Assembly: GCA_021396245.1 (NCBI GenBank)
Contig: WNYE01000008.1
Span: 434,001-498,000 of the forward strand
Direction of reading: 5' to 3'
Length of the DNA: 64,000 bases
From: Sporothrix humicola
Taxonomy: Eukaryota > Ascomycota > Sordariomycetes > Ophiostomatales > Ophiostomataceae
The position numbers and the translations under genes are program-made. Shown one piece after another: positions 38,358-51,500 of this stretch (within the stretch, counting starts at the first letter, position 1; each line of letters opens with the position of its first letter). The notes under the pieces are model-generated. The model was not told where the DNA came from, made no database searches, and saw only the letters and a program-made list of their open reading frames with translations.

Positions 38358-39938
38358 TTATGTGAGGTCCATGAACTCGTCTTCTTCCTTCAGCTCCATA
38401 TCGGCGCCATCGTCGTCGTTGGCCCAGAAAGCGTCCTGGTCGAGATCTTGCGCCACGATACCGCCACTGCCGTCGCCAGCCAGAAGTGACAGGGAGTCGA
38501 CCTGGCTGGAAGAGCCGTTGAGCGGGTCGCCCTTGTAGTCCGTGTAGTCGGGCACACGCAGGCCGGAGCCGTCCGTCCGCGAGTAAGTAAAGTGCTTCTT
38601 CTCGCCTTCTGCGCCATCGGGGTTACGCATGGCGATCATAAGCTCTGAAGTCAGGCGGCGCTCATCATCAGAAATCGTGAACGGCATTGGCTCGCCGCGG
38701 TCGTTGAAGTACTCGATCAGCTCCTCCTGGCGTGAGACGTAGGTATCCAGCATCCACATCAAGTCACGGCACCAACTAACTGCACCGTTCAGGATGTCGC
38801 CCTTATTCGGACCCTTGTCCTTCTCTTCGATTGGCAGGCCGGTCGTGATGTTACCAGCACTCGTGCCTGCCGCCCGTCGTGCACCAGGACCCGCAAGTCC
38901 GGATGTGGCCTGTGAGGGACTGGCCATACCAGTCAGGGTTGGCGAAAGTGGCGTACCTGTCGAGATGAGCTTCTTGATCTTTTCGTCCTCTAACCGGTGG
39001 CTGGGGACGAGCTTGCTCAGGTCTTGAATCCGTTCGTTGATGTTGTCACGACGACGCCGCTCAACAAGGTTGTGCGACTCCCGGCGCCTCTTGCGCTTGG
39101 CTTCTTGGGACGTGTTAATCGGAGCACCAAGTTTTGCAGGCATCGATGTGCCGCCCTTGAGGAGCAGTTCGTTAATTTGGGCACTGTGGAGGCCACCGGG
39201 CTGCATTGGTGACGAGAAGCCGGATCCAGGGAACGAGGATAGGCTGTTAGGAGTCTGTGCCCATTGGCCGGAGCTAGACTTTTCGTGGTTTGAGCCATTT
39301 GTGCGGATAGGCTGGGGAGATCCAACGAACGAGTCAACCGACGTGGTGGGGATGGAGTTGCCAATGGACTTGGAGTTGAGCGGGTTTCGTGTGGTCGTTG
39401 TCTTGCGCGGCATGGACTGGGAAAGGCGTGCGCGGGACTTGAGGAAGGCAGCCTCAGCGGCATCGTCGCCATTGAAGTTTGATGCTGCAAGAGGCGAGCC
39501 GGTATAGCCACCAGGCGACTGAAGCGAGCCAAAGGCATGGGGGTGCTGCATGGAGCGATATTGGCCCATACTGTTCACGAACGGGCTCTGTATCGGGTCA
39601 CCCTCTGGTGTGTTGGAGTATCCGTTGATGTGTGACTGGTCAAGCGAGAGAGCATGCTGTTGGAACATTCCTTGTGGGTAGCCGCTGTTGAGACCAACGC
39701 TCGTCATCCCGGAGAAGTCGTGGCCACCCAGGCCGGATTGGCCATCGCCTGGGCTTCCAAGTGTATCAAAGAGATCGTCGTCGGAGATGAGCGCGGCACC
39801 GCTGGAGAAGCCGGTAGAGTGGTTGTTCTGGTTGGAACCGAAGTTGTTCGGGAACGACTGGCCAAAGCCAGCAGCGAGATCGTTGGGGTCGATGGCCCCA
39901 TTGCCACCGCCCATCTGGCCGAAGCCGTGTTGCGCCAT
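38358..39938 (-). CDS. bHLH transcription factor (fungal GlcD-gamma/Rtg3-like)
   Basis: Single-exon frame of 526 aa. The first 280 residues are Gly/Asn/Gln/Ser-rich and look like an activation region. The basic region and helix 1 are RRRESHNLVERRRRDNINER then IQDLSKLVPSHRLEDEK (about 284-320), with the His-Glu-Arg contacts typical of CACGTG or related E-box binders. Instead of a short loop, about 60 residues rich in Pro/Ser/Thr/Gly follow before helix 2, NKGDILNGAVSWCRDLMWMLD. A further conserved C-terminal part contains FTYSRTDGSGLRVPDYTD, and the end is acidic (ELKEEDEFMDL). I recall homologues annotated as HLH transcription factor GlcD gamma; a relation to yeast Rtg3 is plausible from the split bHLH. 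Targets are unknown. The spacer upstream is unusually long. Confidence 0.88.
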   Translation of the reverse strand: MAQHGFGQMGGGNGAIDPNDLAAGFGQSFPNNFGSNQNNHSTGFSSGAALISDDDLFDTLGSPGDGQSGLGGHDFSGMTSVGLNSGYPQGMFQQHALSLDQSHINGYSNTPEGDPIQSPFVNSMGQYRSMQHPHAFGSLQSPGGYTGSPLAASNFNGDDAAEAAFLKSRARLSQSMPRKTTTTRNPLNSKSIGNSIPTTSVDSFVGSPQPIRTNGSNHEKSSSGQWAQTPNSLSSFPGSGFSSPMQPGGLHSAQINELLLKGGTSMPAKLGAPINTSQEAKRKRRRESHNLVERRRRDNINERIQDLSKLVPSHRLEDEKIKKLISTGTPLSPTLTGMASPSQATSGLAGPGARRAAGTSAGNITTGLPIEEKDKGPNKGDILNGAVSWCRDLMWMLDTYVSRQEELIEYFNDRGEPMPFTISDDERRLTSELMIAMRNPDGAEGEKKHFTYSRTDGSGLRVPDYTDYKGDPLNGSSSQVDSLSLLAGDGSGGIVAQDLDQDAFWANDDDGADMELKEEDEFMDLT

Positions 39939-42900
39939 TATATGGTAGATCTAATTTCTGTCGATATTTCGTGGGTCTGTTGGTGTCCGCCTCGTTTCTT
40001 GAGGGTAGAAAAGTCACGACAAGTGTCCTACGTGCGACTTTGGGTTGAGGGCGCGAGGACACTGTCGGAGAAGGAGGGTTGGTAGTAAAAGTGTGCCAGA
40101 AAGACAAAGAACAGTTCTACGGAGACGGTTAGTCACAACAGTTTTCTAGAACAAAAGTGCCCCAGGACAGGGGACGTGGGACAGGATCGAGTCTCTTACC
40201 GGTGTCGGATAGAGATAAATGGAGGCGTAATGATTGAGATAAAAATGCGGTCTGTAAAAGTAGTCGACGTGTCGTATCAAAGCGCAATGACAATAGCCAG
40301 AGGGATGAAATTGCGAGAGCGGTCAAGATCGTTGTGCGAAAACGTGGCGAAATTGTGACGCTAGAATCGGGGAACAATAGAGAGCAGATGGTTGGAAGGG
40401 TCGAAAAGCGTGCAGATACTCGATGTTGCGCAAAATGAGAATGTCGAGATCAAAGGAAGAGTGAGAATAATAGATACTCGGAGAAACAAGAATCAGAAAG
40501 AGAGCGGCAGAAAAGTAGGAAGTCGGGCTGGTGAGAAGCGGTTTGCTCTTGCTCGTTTTACTCTTTCGCTATTGGGGGCAAGTGCAGGGGGAGGGGGGAA
40601 AACGAAGAGAGGGAGGAGAGAGGGGAATTTGCTTGGTGCGCTGTGCGTGTGGGAGGGCGGGCGCTGGCCTCGTTGACCGCAGGTTTGGGGTTTCAACTGG
40701 AAAGCGAGTTAGTGGGCTAGTCCAAAATAGGAAACGGGCCATTTGGGCATTGGCTGCATGCACTTTATCGGTGTCGCTCTGAGCTGGAATGTGGACTGCC
40801 ACTAAAAAGGGAGGAACGAGGGAAATCACAGAGCGGAGGAAGGAGCAGGGGACAGGTGTAGTAGTAATACGGAGTGGGTTGTAAGTTGTAAATGGAAAGA
40901 GATGAATAAAGGGAGGGGGGAAGCAGAACCATAAGCTAGGAGGTAAGAGTAAGGCAGAAGGAGCTATGGGATACTGAGGAAGGAGGAGGATAGGCAGACG
41001 GGAGGACGCCGGGACGGCGATAAAGTAGGAAGGAACGAAGGAACAATGAATAAAGACAGTCAAAGGTGTACCTACGTTGGCTGGCTGACTTATGTGTCTA
41101 TTTCAATATCTTGAAAGATAGACAGGCGGGATGCAAGCTGGGGGCGTGTATGCTGTGGTTGTAGCTGGAGGAAGCAACAGCGCGAAGTGTGACGCAGCAG
41201 TGACGAAGGGCGGTAGTGTAGGTTTTAAAGGTCACTTTCTGTCGGCTAGCAAAGGGCGGATAGGTACGACGTATGCTTTCTGGCGGCTGTCGCAGATGTT
41301 GAGATGATGCAAGCGGTACTTGCGGCTGTTTTGTGTGGTTTTCCAGGGTTCACTGTAAATGCTCTCAGGCACGGAGAGACAATGGCATCGAAGACCAGAA
41401 CGAGACCAGAAGACTCAAATACTAGATGAGAGGTTGCGGGAAGGCCGGGAAGTACCCGTCGTTACCGTTGCAGGTGGCAGATACTGTAGTTGACTTGCTA
41501 TGGCTGAGTCAACGGGAGGCTCGGTCGCGATAGTCCGATCAGTAATGGAGGACAAATGCGAACTGACGATGATATACCTGAGAACAGGGCAAAAGGCTGG
41601 GAGGGTGAACGCGCTGGGGCGGCAGGTGCGGCGACGCTAGGTGGTAGGGCCAGGGCGCTAGTGCCTCTTCCAGGTGTTCTTTCTGTCTTTGTATTGCCGT
41701 GGCCAGGTTGGATTTCCGGAGAAGCTGGTCCTGCGCTGCGGCTGTGAGTTCTCCGTCTTCCGTCCGTAGAAAGGTCGTATGCACACTCCGTATTTGAACA
41801 CTGCACCAGTCTTTTTTTGGATCTGGATTGTGGGGCGGCTGTCAGGGTGGCGGCGATCTCGCGAGCTGAGATGGTGACTGCGATGTGGAGAGAAGAAGAA
41901 AGGAGAAATATTAAAGATGCGGGGAGAGAGTGAAAAGAGGGCACACGAAAGAAGTGAAAAGGGACGGGAATGAAAGCAATATAGAAATAAAAAGAGAAGA
42001 CAGGACCGAGACTGGACGTCCGAGAGGCGAGCGGTATTGACGCGGCCTTCTTGGCTGTTGGGTCCTGGAAGACGCTGCTCCAATCCTGCGCGTTTCTGTG
42101 ACCCTGTGGTTCCGGTTTTCTCGCCGCTGCCAGGATTCGCGAGAACAGCACGTTCTTGTATCGGGATACCGATTCTGGTACGTCTTGCTCCCAGGAAAGG
42201 CAGGCGGTTGGCCGATGTTGGAGGCTGTTGAGAGGGTGGCAGATTAATTAAGTTGGCAGTCTGTACTGTACAGTCCGGCGCAGTGTACTCTGACTGTGTA
42301 TTTGGCGTGTTTTTTCCAGGGAAAGAGCGAGGCTAGGCTTGGATGCAATGCGACGCACTGTGTGTTGTAAGGGTGTTGGTGTTTGTGCACTTCATAACGG
42401 GTATATGTTGTATGGGATCTTGGCTCGGCTTCGCTTCTGTTTGGCTGGCGTGTCATGGTGTCAAAGGCAAGAGATGGTGACGATTGGTCGGTGCGTGCAG
42501 GCGGCGCGAGGCATCTATTTATACCCTTTTGGTCGTTCTGCATGTTTCTCGCCATGTCGCCTTGTCGACGCCTCGTCTTTGTCAATATTTACGTTTCTAC
42601 GCTGTGTCTCTTGCCAGTGACTGTAGACGGGGCACATCCACCTGGCAGACATCGAGTGCTCACATAGACCGCAGGCCGTGGACAAGCTATCTTCCAGGCC
42701 TCGTTCGTATCCTGTGTCTTCTGACCAAAGTCCAGGCCAGGGGAGGGTGTGCAAGCCAGACAGGCAGTTCAGAATCTAGGAAGGCGCATGGGAAAGCATG
42801 GGAAATGCATCGATATGTAGGAGTCATGACTTTTGAAGTGTGCAGGCGCCGGCGTCCAAAAGGATGGAGGGTGGGTTAAGACATCGAGACATTGAGCGCG

Positions 42901-44565
42901 TCTCGTCTTGTTGTCTTTTAAGAGACCGAGAGTTCGAGAGCAAGTAACGGAACGGCCACCGCGGGCCTCGACAAGCGACTGGGCAGGTGGGTCTACTTCT
43001 GCCTCACTGCTCTTGCCATCTTTGCCTGTTTCCCTTCTCAGAAGTCCTTCGGGTTTTGGCTCTCTCCTACACCATCTTCTTCTGGCAACTGCGTTCCTCG
43101 CGATAACCACGTTCTGTGTCCAGTCTTTCCTTCCGTCAACGTGGGCTGCAAGGAAGCCATTCGCACATTGGTCGTGACCTGCATAGGCATGCCAAAGTGA
43201 GACAGTGAGCCACACCACAGCCGGCTCTGCCACACCTTTTCCTTGGTCTCTTTTCATTCACAGTCAAGAGACTGCCCCTTTGGGAGTTAACGACGGGGTA
43301 TTACTCCTCAGCCTTGGCTGGGCAGCTCGTTTCCCTTTGCGTATCTCCGTTTCTTATTTGCTGCGCCACGGCACAAAAGGGGAGGAACTGAGAAACATAC
43401 TGGATTCTCGTTCGTCGCCGTGCGTCCTGCGTGTCTTACTTACTAAACTGGTTTCTTGTCTCTTATTTGTTTGTTGAGTGTGTGAATGAGCGAGTGTGGG
43501 TGAGTGCGAGAGTGTGTCTTGCAGCTCCTCGCCTGGCCTGGCCTTGCCACTACGGCGGCCAATCGAAGGCAGGTGCACAGACGCCTGCAGATGTGGGCGG
43601 AACGGGCCAATCAGATCGCCGCCGCCGTTTCGTAGTAGCCTGCTCTCCTGTCCAAATGCTCCGACGACGAAGCAACGAAAGAGAGTAACTCGGCCACAGC
43701 ACACCCCCCTCTCCTTAGTCCAGTCCATCTAGTTAAACGTCGTCACGTTGACCTTTATCGATCGTGCTGCAGGCAGACATTATTTTTTCCTGCACCTTCT
43801 TCGACTCCCCTCCGACGCCGCTTTATTCTCGTGCAGCACGCTGTTACTGGACACGCGTCGACACCCGCAGGCATACGCTTAAGCTTGCCTACAACTACCC
43901 CTTGCCCGTCCACAAACGCCTTGACCGTCGCTCGATCCTCCTTCACCCTTCTTTGTGTTGAGCCAGGCTTCGCATGGTCAATACTGCCCGGCACATCGCC
44001 TAGATTTAACTAGGCTTTCCAAGAAGCAAATCCTCTGTCCGAAACCAACAGCCCTGCCCTGTGGCACTAGGTAGGTGGGCAAGGCGTCTCTCCTCCACGT
44101 GCCTTTCTCGCCAGACGCGCAAATGCAGCTGTCAACTTGCATACGGCAATGCTAATCATCCCGCTCGCCGATATAGCTCTGGATCCATAATAGGGACACA
44201 CACACTCGCGCCTTCCCTGATCGTCCCGGCCCTCGCACCTGCCCTAGCCCGCGCCTTGGATACGTCCGTCTATCGGGCCACGCTCTTCAACAAACAACCT
44301 GCCCTACCTCGACCACCTTCACGGGTTTCTATACGTCACACGCACATCCCTCCTACACACCATCTTTGAACGCATCGCATCCCGAGACAAGCCTTTCTGT
44401 CAGTTTGTGCTATTTCCGTTGTCGATTTTGGGGCCCTTGGTGTATTGTGTGGATCACACTCGCCCGCCCTCTCTTGATCAAATACCGACCTGCCCGTTTG
44501 CTCGTCGACAAGGGAACCTTCCTTCCCTTCGCCTTTTTCTCGATACCCATCAGAATCTGCCCGAC
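39939..44565. other. Long divergent spacer, bHLH gene (-) and SFT2 gene (+)
   Basis: 4.6 kb without a recognisable protein. Bases 40560-41060 are purine-rich on the plus strand, so CT-rich for the minus-strand bHLH gene; 43700-44560 shows the matching bias for SFT2. TACGACGTA is at 41265-41273. Such a long region with both leaders suggests long 5' UTRs, upstream introns and complex control of the bHLH gene. The only open frames are short and biased in composition. Confidence 0.55.
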
Positions 44566-45660
44566 ATGACGTCACAGTCGTTCAGAGACTCCCTCAACTC
44601 GCTGGGTTGGTCACGGCGCGAAGCTGAAGTGCCAGTGAATACATCCCAGCGGACTGGGCTGCTATCCTCGTTGCAGTCACTGAATCCGTTTGGCGATGGC
44701 GGTGGCTATGTTAGTCTACCTACGACGGAGGGCGCCGGTGCCCCGCTGCCTGCTCCAACAAGACGTGAAGAGGAAGAAGGATGGTTTGCATGTAAGTGTT
44801 ATTCCATATCCCGCTTGACGGAGGTTTCGCCCTTGCAGCTGCACTGCATACTTCACTTCCTTTGCATTATTTCCCGTCGCATCGCGCGCCTTCTCTCTAC
44901 GATTACAGGCTGGCCAGTGCATGCCCGTCGGGTGTGCCTGGATCTTGCATTTGACACCCGTGCCTGCATGCTCATGAGATCACTGCCCCCTCCCCCCCAC
45001 TGCCTTTTCCTTTCCCTCTAGCTTTCCCTCCTTCGATACGTTCGTCCACGTGAATAGAAAGATCCGTGATAGGCTGACCAAACGGCACTTTGCCCCCCTC
45101 CTTGAGCAGTGAGTCGATGGGACCGCCTGTTGATCTTTGGCGGCTGCAACCTTGGCGCCCTGGCATGCTTTGTTATATGCTTTGCCCTCTTCCCGATTGT
45201 CGCGACGCGTCCGCGCAAGTTTGTTATCTTGTGAGTCCTATCCGCATTCACTTTGAATAGATTTTAAGACCTTGAACCTTCTTAGACCTCACGGGGCTGT
45301 TGCACTTTGGAAAGATCGCAGTCTGCTGACCTTTTCCCTTCTTTCCCTTTTTATAGATGGACACTCGGCTCGGTCCTCTTTCTGTCGTCGTTTGCTGCCA
45401 TGATGGGCCCTTGGGCCTATGTCCAGCATCTCGCCTCAGGACCGCGCCTGCCCTTCACCGCCGCCTACTTTGGCTCCATCGCCCTCACGCTTTACTTCTC
45501 GCTCGGCCTCCACAGCACCATCCTCACCCTGCTCTCGGCGATCGTCCAGCTGGCCTGTCTTCTGTGGTACCTCGTGAGCTACTTCCCGATGGGCTCGAGC
45601 GGCCTGCGTCTCGCGACGACGTTCGGTGCCCGCCGGGCAGCTGCCTGGATGACCGGTTAA
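44566..45660 (+). CDS. SFT2: SFT2-domain vesicle transport protein
   Basis: Exons 44566-44791, 45110-45230 and 45357-45660 give 216 aa. A cytosolic Ser/Arg-rich N-terminus (about 1-75) is followed by LSRWDRLLIFGGCNLGALACFVICFAL, the conserved start of the SFT2 domain. Four hydrophobic segments follow: LIFGGCNLGALACFVICFAL, LGSVLFLSSFAAMMGPW, FTAAYFGSIALTLYFSL and ILTLLSAIVQLACLLWYLVS. The C-terminus runs YFPMGSSGLRLATTFGARRA. Sft2 proteins sit in late Golgi membranes and help fusion of endosome-derived vesicles with the Golgi, together with syntaxins. Intron 1 is 318 nt and splits the Leu codon of the first conserved motif; all junctions keep frame. Confidence 0.94.
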
Positions 45661-48528
45661 AAAATGGAGGCCGATGGAACGCAACGGACGGCGCAAACGG
45701 ATATGTACCGGCCGTTTGCTGCTAATCCAAGCCTGCCCTGTTATCGGAGCAGGGCACAGATCAAACAACTTATTCACCATTCACCACACACAACACACGA
45801 CACACAACAGACCGTATGCCGTATATCGCATGCATGCCACATCACCATGCCTATTGGCGTCCTTCTTCTGGGCCTTCTTAGGAAGTCTTTTTGGGCGTTT
45901 GTTTGATTCTCCACAGTCGCCCTTGTATAAAGCTGTAATCCAAATTTTCATTCTGTTGCAAAGAAGTAATAGGAATTTGAACTCTGTTTTTGACCGTTGA
46001 TTTTTGTTATTTGAATAAATTCTTGTCAACATGACTAGGCATGTCCTTGCTCGTTGTATATATTCCCGGGGAACCGAGCCGCGGGTGGGATAAGGTGATG
46101 TGAAGTTGTGAGTCTAATATGAGACAGGTATCTTACTTACATTGGTATCTTACTATGTACTTATTCTAGTACTCTGCAGTTACAACCTTGTCACTTGCCG
46201 TGTCTGCCCAGCTTACATACGGTGGTTGGCACTTTTCTTTCAAAGGAACATCGTAACTCCATCGTAACCCAATATAACGGCAAGAATTTCAAATCTCTCA
46301 AAGAGCACCCTGCAGTCAGAAATTGAAGATGCTTCGGCAACAGCTCCATTCGTCAGAAGGGCATATTTCTCCAGTCTGCATTTTGCGCCTCGGAAGTGAC
46401 CTGCAATTGGGCGGGGCTCTCACGCGTTGCCAAGGTACTTATTACTCTCTTGGTGCTGGGGCCCCACAGGCGGTATCCGTACTCCGTCGTTTTGCTGCTG
46501 TACGCAATAATACAGCGTGCTACATGGCAGTCCGCAAAGCCGCTACGCCGCTAAAACCCAAATTGCCGGCTCATATTCGCGCACTGGATGGCAAGCACGA
46601 GAGGAGAAGGACTACAAAGACGACTCAGTACTTGTAAGAGACGCAAAAGAACACGGCCTTTTGTGGCCCCAAAACGCACCAATTTGGCTCTCTTGTGATA
46701 CGGCGCACGCCTTCCGTTGTTGGCCTGGTCCTCAAGGCCGCACCTGCCCTGCATTCGCGTGCTCCCATTGCTCCTTCCCTCCACTTTGCATATTCTGCGG
46801 GCTTCTGTTGTTGTTCTTTCCTCTTTCCCTCTGCTCTCTGTGGCTCTTTCCTCTTTCTGCCCCTCCGCGAATTAAGCTCCCTGTCGTCTCCATCGGCACA
46901 ACCCACCCCATTTACTTACCCGCTCACAACGACCACCATATTCACTACTAGCACAACACACTGGCGAGCCACTACTCACTCAGCAGCGACCCGTTTTAAA
47001 AAAAATTAGTAGGGAAAAAAGTTTTAATTCTGCACACACATTTCTGCCCTTCTTCTCTCCCTCCACAATCCTCTCTTCCTCTCACACGCACACTCTCGGT
47101 CTGTGTCTACCTTTTTGCCTCGCGAGACCAAAACGTGCATTGCTTTCGTTTTCTCTTCCTTCTTTTTCGACCCTCACCTCCGCACCTCTCTAGAAGCATT
47201 TTTGCCTTCACCCCTCGTAACTCGGCCTTTCTCTTTCGAATTGCACACAATTGCATTCCTCTTTTCCTTTTTCGTTCTCGTCGACAGACATCCCATCTTC
47301 TACGACTCTTTCTGTCGGCTGCTCCAAAAGTTTTTCCCTCTGTTTTTTAGTATTATTTTTCTTCGAAACAGCCGAGAAAAAAAAAATAAGGCAAACGCAT
47401 CTTTTCCCGAGCCCACCGCGTTTTCCGCCCTTTTTCTCCCTGTCTTTGCATCAATCATTTGCGTTTTGCATTTCGAACTCGTCCTTCCCTCTTCCAGACA
47501 GCTTTGTTTGGTAATCATTTCGCATCTGTTTCTTTTGTCACAGCTTTATTTCGATTAGCTTTACGCCCTCCAGCGTCCATCCAGCAAAAGCTCATCGCCG
47601 TCTGCCAACGCATCGTTCGACGACCGTCGTGTGCCATTGTTTCCGTCCATCGAACCCTGACATACGCCGTCATCCTGCCCTGCCGACCGTCCGACGATTC
47701 CTTTGCTTCGTTTCGCTTCCGTCTCAATTCTCGGCATCGTTTTTGCTGCTCGAAAACACCTCCGATCCGGCGTGTCAACGAGCCTCAATCGACATCTGAC
47801 CATCCATCAGAAGCATCCCGGTCTCCAAGCCAAGTGTCAAAAAGAAAAGGCAAGCAAATCTCCAAACACAAAACGCGCATCGTCGGATCTCCGGCACGCA
47901 TCCGGGACACGGAGAGGAGATTTGGGTCATCAGGCAACCGTGACTTGGACCTGTGAGCAATTGCCGTGCTTTGTCACGGTTTTGGTTCTTGGGTCGCGCT
48001 CCGAGGCTCGCATCCTTCTCCGTCCCCTGGTCGTGTCCTCGGGCTTAGTTCGAAGACTTGCATGCTTCCTCATTTGCAGTCGACATTTTTTGCTAACATT
48101 TTCTTTCGCGCTCGCCACAGCCAATCCGCTTCTCAGACACAACACCACACGTTCATCAAGCCTTTCCCCCGCCACGACCCAATCCTGTTCTTTCTGCCTA
48201 CGATCGCCTTTATTGGCAACGATCTCACATCTCGCCTGTCTCAAAATCAACCACACGTGCTGACCGCGACCCTATCCCGCGGGTTTTTGCAGAACACACC
48301 ATAACTGTCGGCTGTTGCCCGGCCTCACCTCGATTGGAGAGCTTCCCTCAACACCAGCAAGGCGTGAGGAGGGTGGACAATCCAGGTTTCTCATACCTCT
48401 TCAGGGGCAGCGCAGCACAAAGTCATCTGCTGAGCGCGCTCTCTGTCTTTTCCTGATCCGCCATTTGCATTTTGCAACGCGCATCGATCGCTTCGGTTAA
48501 CCCTGAGCCATCACTCAAATCCGCAATC
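45661..48528. other. Spacer and CT-rich leader before the La-motif gene
   Basis: 2.9 kb without a conserved reading frame. Bases 46740-46900 and 47040-47560 are strongly CT-rich on the plus strand, so a long transcribed leader is likely for the next gene. TACTCCGT is at 46480-46487. A frame open from 48472 simply runs into the real start at 48529. Confidence 0.55.
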
Positions 48529-51500
48529 ATGTCGGGTTTCTCATATGCCCAGGCCGCACGTGGCCAATCCACACCATCATCCCAAGCATCCGCTCCTCCG
48601 ACGTCGAATACGACGGCTCCTGCTTCGCAAGCCACACCGGAGAAGAACAACGACAGCACTGCCGCCGTTGTCCAGAATGGCACCACAGCCGCTTCTGCCC
48701 TTTCTACCACGACTGACTCCAGCAAGGCGTCCACACGAACATCGAATCACGTTGACGTCAACGTGAGCCCCTTGAAAGTTGGCTCTGAGGCGCCTTCGTC
48801 GCCTGCTGCGTCGTCCACACTGGCCGGCACCACCAACGAGTCTACGTCGAACTTTTCTCTCGACGACGCAACAGTCCATGTGGCTTCCAGCGACAAGCCA
48901 AGTCGTGTTTCGACTCCTGGCACGAGAACCCCCGCGACTGAGGATGCGGCACGGAAAGGTGGCCGCAAGGGCAAGGCAGCAGCCAAGGCTGCAAATGACA
49001 AGGACGGCTCACAAGCCGCCCAGGCCGAGGATGCCGAAAAGGAGAAGGAGCCCGTTAAGATCGAGCTGGTCTCTGCGCCACTTCCCACGGTCAACATCTG
49101 GAGCCAACGGATGATTGAGCAGGCCGCAAAGGTCAAGCAAACGCCCGCCGCTACGACGGGCGGCAAGTCGGCAGCTTCGAATGCTGCCACTGGTACGAAG
49201 AACAAGGACTCGCGCAAGCAGGGCAATGCGTCGGCAGCAGGCGAGGCCGCCTCAGATGCAAACAACACGTCTGGAAATGCCAAGGCACAGACAAGGAGGA
49301 CAAATGACAACTCCCGTGCTAGCGGAAACGATCAGACACGCCGCAGCGCCCCTCGTGGCGCAAGAGGATCGGCAGATAAGGACGAGAAGCCGACCACGGC
49401 TGCCCGTGAGTCTCTGCCACCCGTCCGCGACGCTGTTTCGTGGCCGACGCCTGAAACCGCAGCCGTGTCGGAAGAGCCCAAGAGCAAGCTGCCTGCTGCA
49501 GACAACAAGAGCGAGGCGGCAGCCGATAATTCCCAAGAGGATGCGGGCTCCGCAAAGTCCCGTAAGAAGGGCTGGCTGCCTCTGCCATTTGTTCCCTCCG
49601 TCAACTTCCAGACGCCCATTCCGAATGTGCGTGGCTCCAAGCCAAAGACGGGCGGTCGCGCTGGTCGTGAGGCCTCATCAAAATCCGGCGGCAACGCCGG
49701 TGCGGCTGCAAACGGCACAGCACCAAGCGGGAACGAGAAGGCGTCTGCGACGGCTTCCACCTCGTCGCCTGTCGACAAGGCCGACTCTGAGTCCCGCGAG
49801 ACTTCCAAGGAGACCAACGGCAGCACGCTGCCCACTCGTCCCTCGACCCATGCTCCGCACACGCACAACAAGCGTTTCTCGACCGATGCCTCTCATTCTC
49901 ATCCCCGGGAACCGCGCAAGGCCGCAGCTTCCACGCTGCCCGAGAAGCCAAAAGAGTCTGCTGTTGATCAACACCAGGCCACGGGCAAAGCAGAGTTTGT
50001 CCCCAACTCCAAGGGTGCTCACCACAACACCCACTCCAACGCTGCCAACGGCGATACGAACGGCCAGCATCACCAGTCGGCGCACTCCTCGCATGCCGAC
50101 CGTCGCCCGCCCTACGCAGGGAAGAATGCAAACCATTTCAACTCGGCCGGAAAGGATTTCAGCTCACAGGAGCACAAGGACCAGCATGGTCCGAATCACC
50201 GTGAGAGAACCGAGCCGCGGGGAGAACGTCCTGGGCGCGGTGGTTTCCGCGGTGGCCGTGGTGGTGCCGGTGGCGTCGGTTCCACGCAGAACAACCAGCA
50301 CATTGGTCATTCTACATACCAGCCCAATGGACAGCGGGTCCCGCAAAACTCGTCCTACAGCAGCAGCGCCGCTGTGCTGCCACCCACCGCTGCTCCGTTC
50401 AACCCTCCCCCTCAGCAGTACTCGTACGGCAACCAGCACAATTCTATGCGGGCTGGGGGCAGAAACGGTTCTCGTGGCCAGCTGTCGTCGCAGGGTCCTC
50501 CCTCCTACGGCAACCGCCTCCAGAATGGTGTTGGCAACAACCCTAGAATGCACGGCCACCTTTCTCACGGTGTGATGAACGGCCCTGCCGAGTTTCAGAT
50601 GCCGCAGTACACTTTCTCGGCATTCAACCCGTACATGGATGCTGAATTGGTTCATGGCCTGACTCTGCAAGTGGAGTACTACTTCTCCCTTGACAACCTC
50701 GTCAAGGACGTCTTCCTGCGCAGGAAGATGAACGACCAGGGTTTTGTGCCTCTATCCGTCATTGCCAAGTTCAAGAGAATGTCGGAGCTTGCCCCCTCAA
50801 TCGACTTCATTCGTGCGGCCTGCGAACAGTCCGAGAACCTGGACTACGTCATCGACGAGGAGCAGAACGAATGGATCCGCTCACGCTTCTTGTGGAGCAA
50901 TTTTGTCATGCCCCATGAGGACCGCGATGAGGACGCCCGCAAGCCCGGCCCAGACCTTAGAACGGTTATGTTCCGCTCGGTCAACCGTGGGCACCAGGCG
51001 CCCTATGGCCACCCCATGATGAACGGTGGCTACCCGGCGATGCAGCAGCAGCCCATGTTCTCGCCGCCTGCTTATCCCGTGAACGGCAACGAGATGATGT
51101 ACCAGTCCCACGACAACGGCACCCACGACTACGCAAGCCCTGTTAGCGGCAGCAGTGCCGAGCCCAATGGCCGTCCCAGCCGCTCCGGCGAGAGCCAGCT
51201 CTCTGCGACTGTGCCCGACTTTTCACCGAGCGGAAACAGCGGTGCACCGACCACGCTGGAGGACTACCAGACGAACCCGGACGAGCAGGTTGAAAAGCTC
51301 GTCGTTCTTGTGGGCTCTGAGCTCGATTCAGCAGCCGATTCGGCCGACAAGTCGCAGGTCAACGGCTCGGGTGTTAACGGCACAAAGAGCTCATCCGATG
51401 AGTCGTCGAGTCAGCAGGCCGCTGGCCGGAAGATCGGTGAGGAGCCCTACCCCGAGCTGCGCTCCCGGGCTCTCGGGCAGCGGGCCAAGGCCAAGGCCGG

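Noticed and set aside
48472..48528. Upstream start for the La-motif protein at 48472
   Set aside because: The added 19 residues look like leader sequence; the Met at 48529 begins a typical N-terminus.
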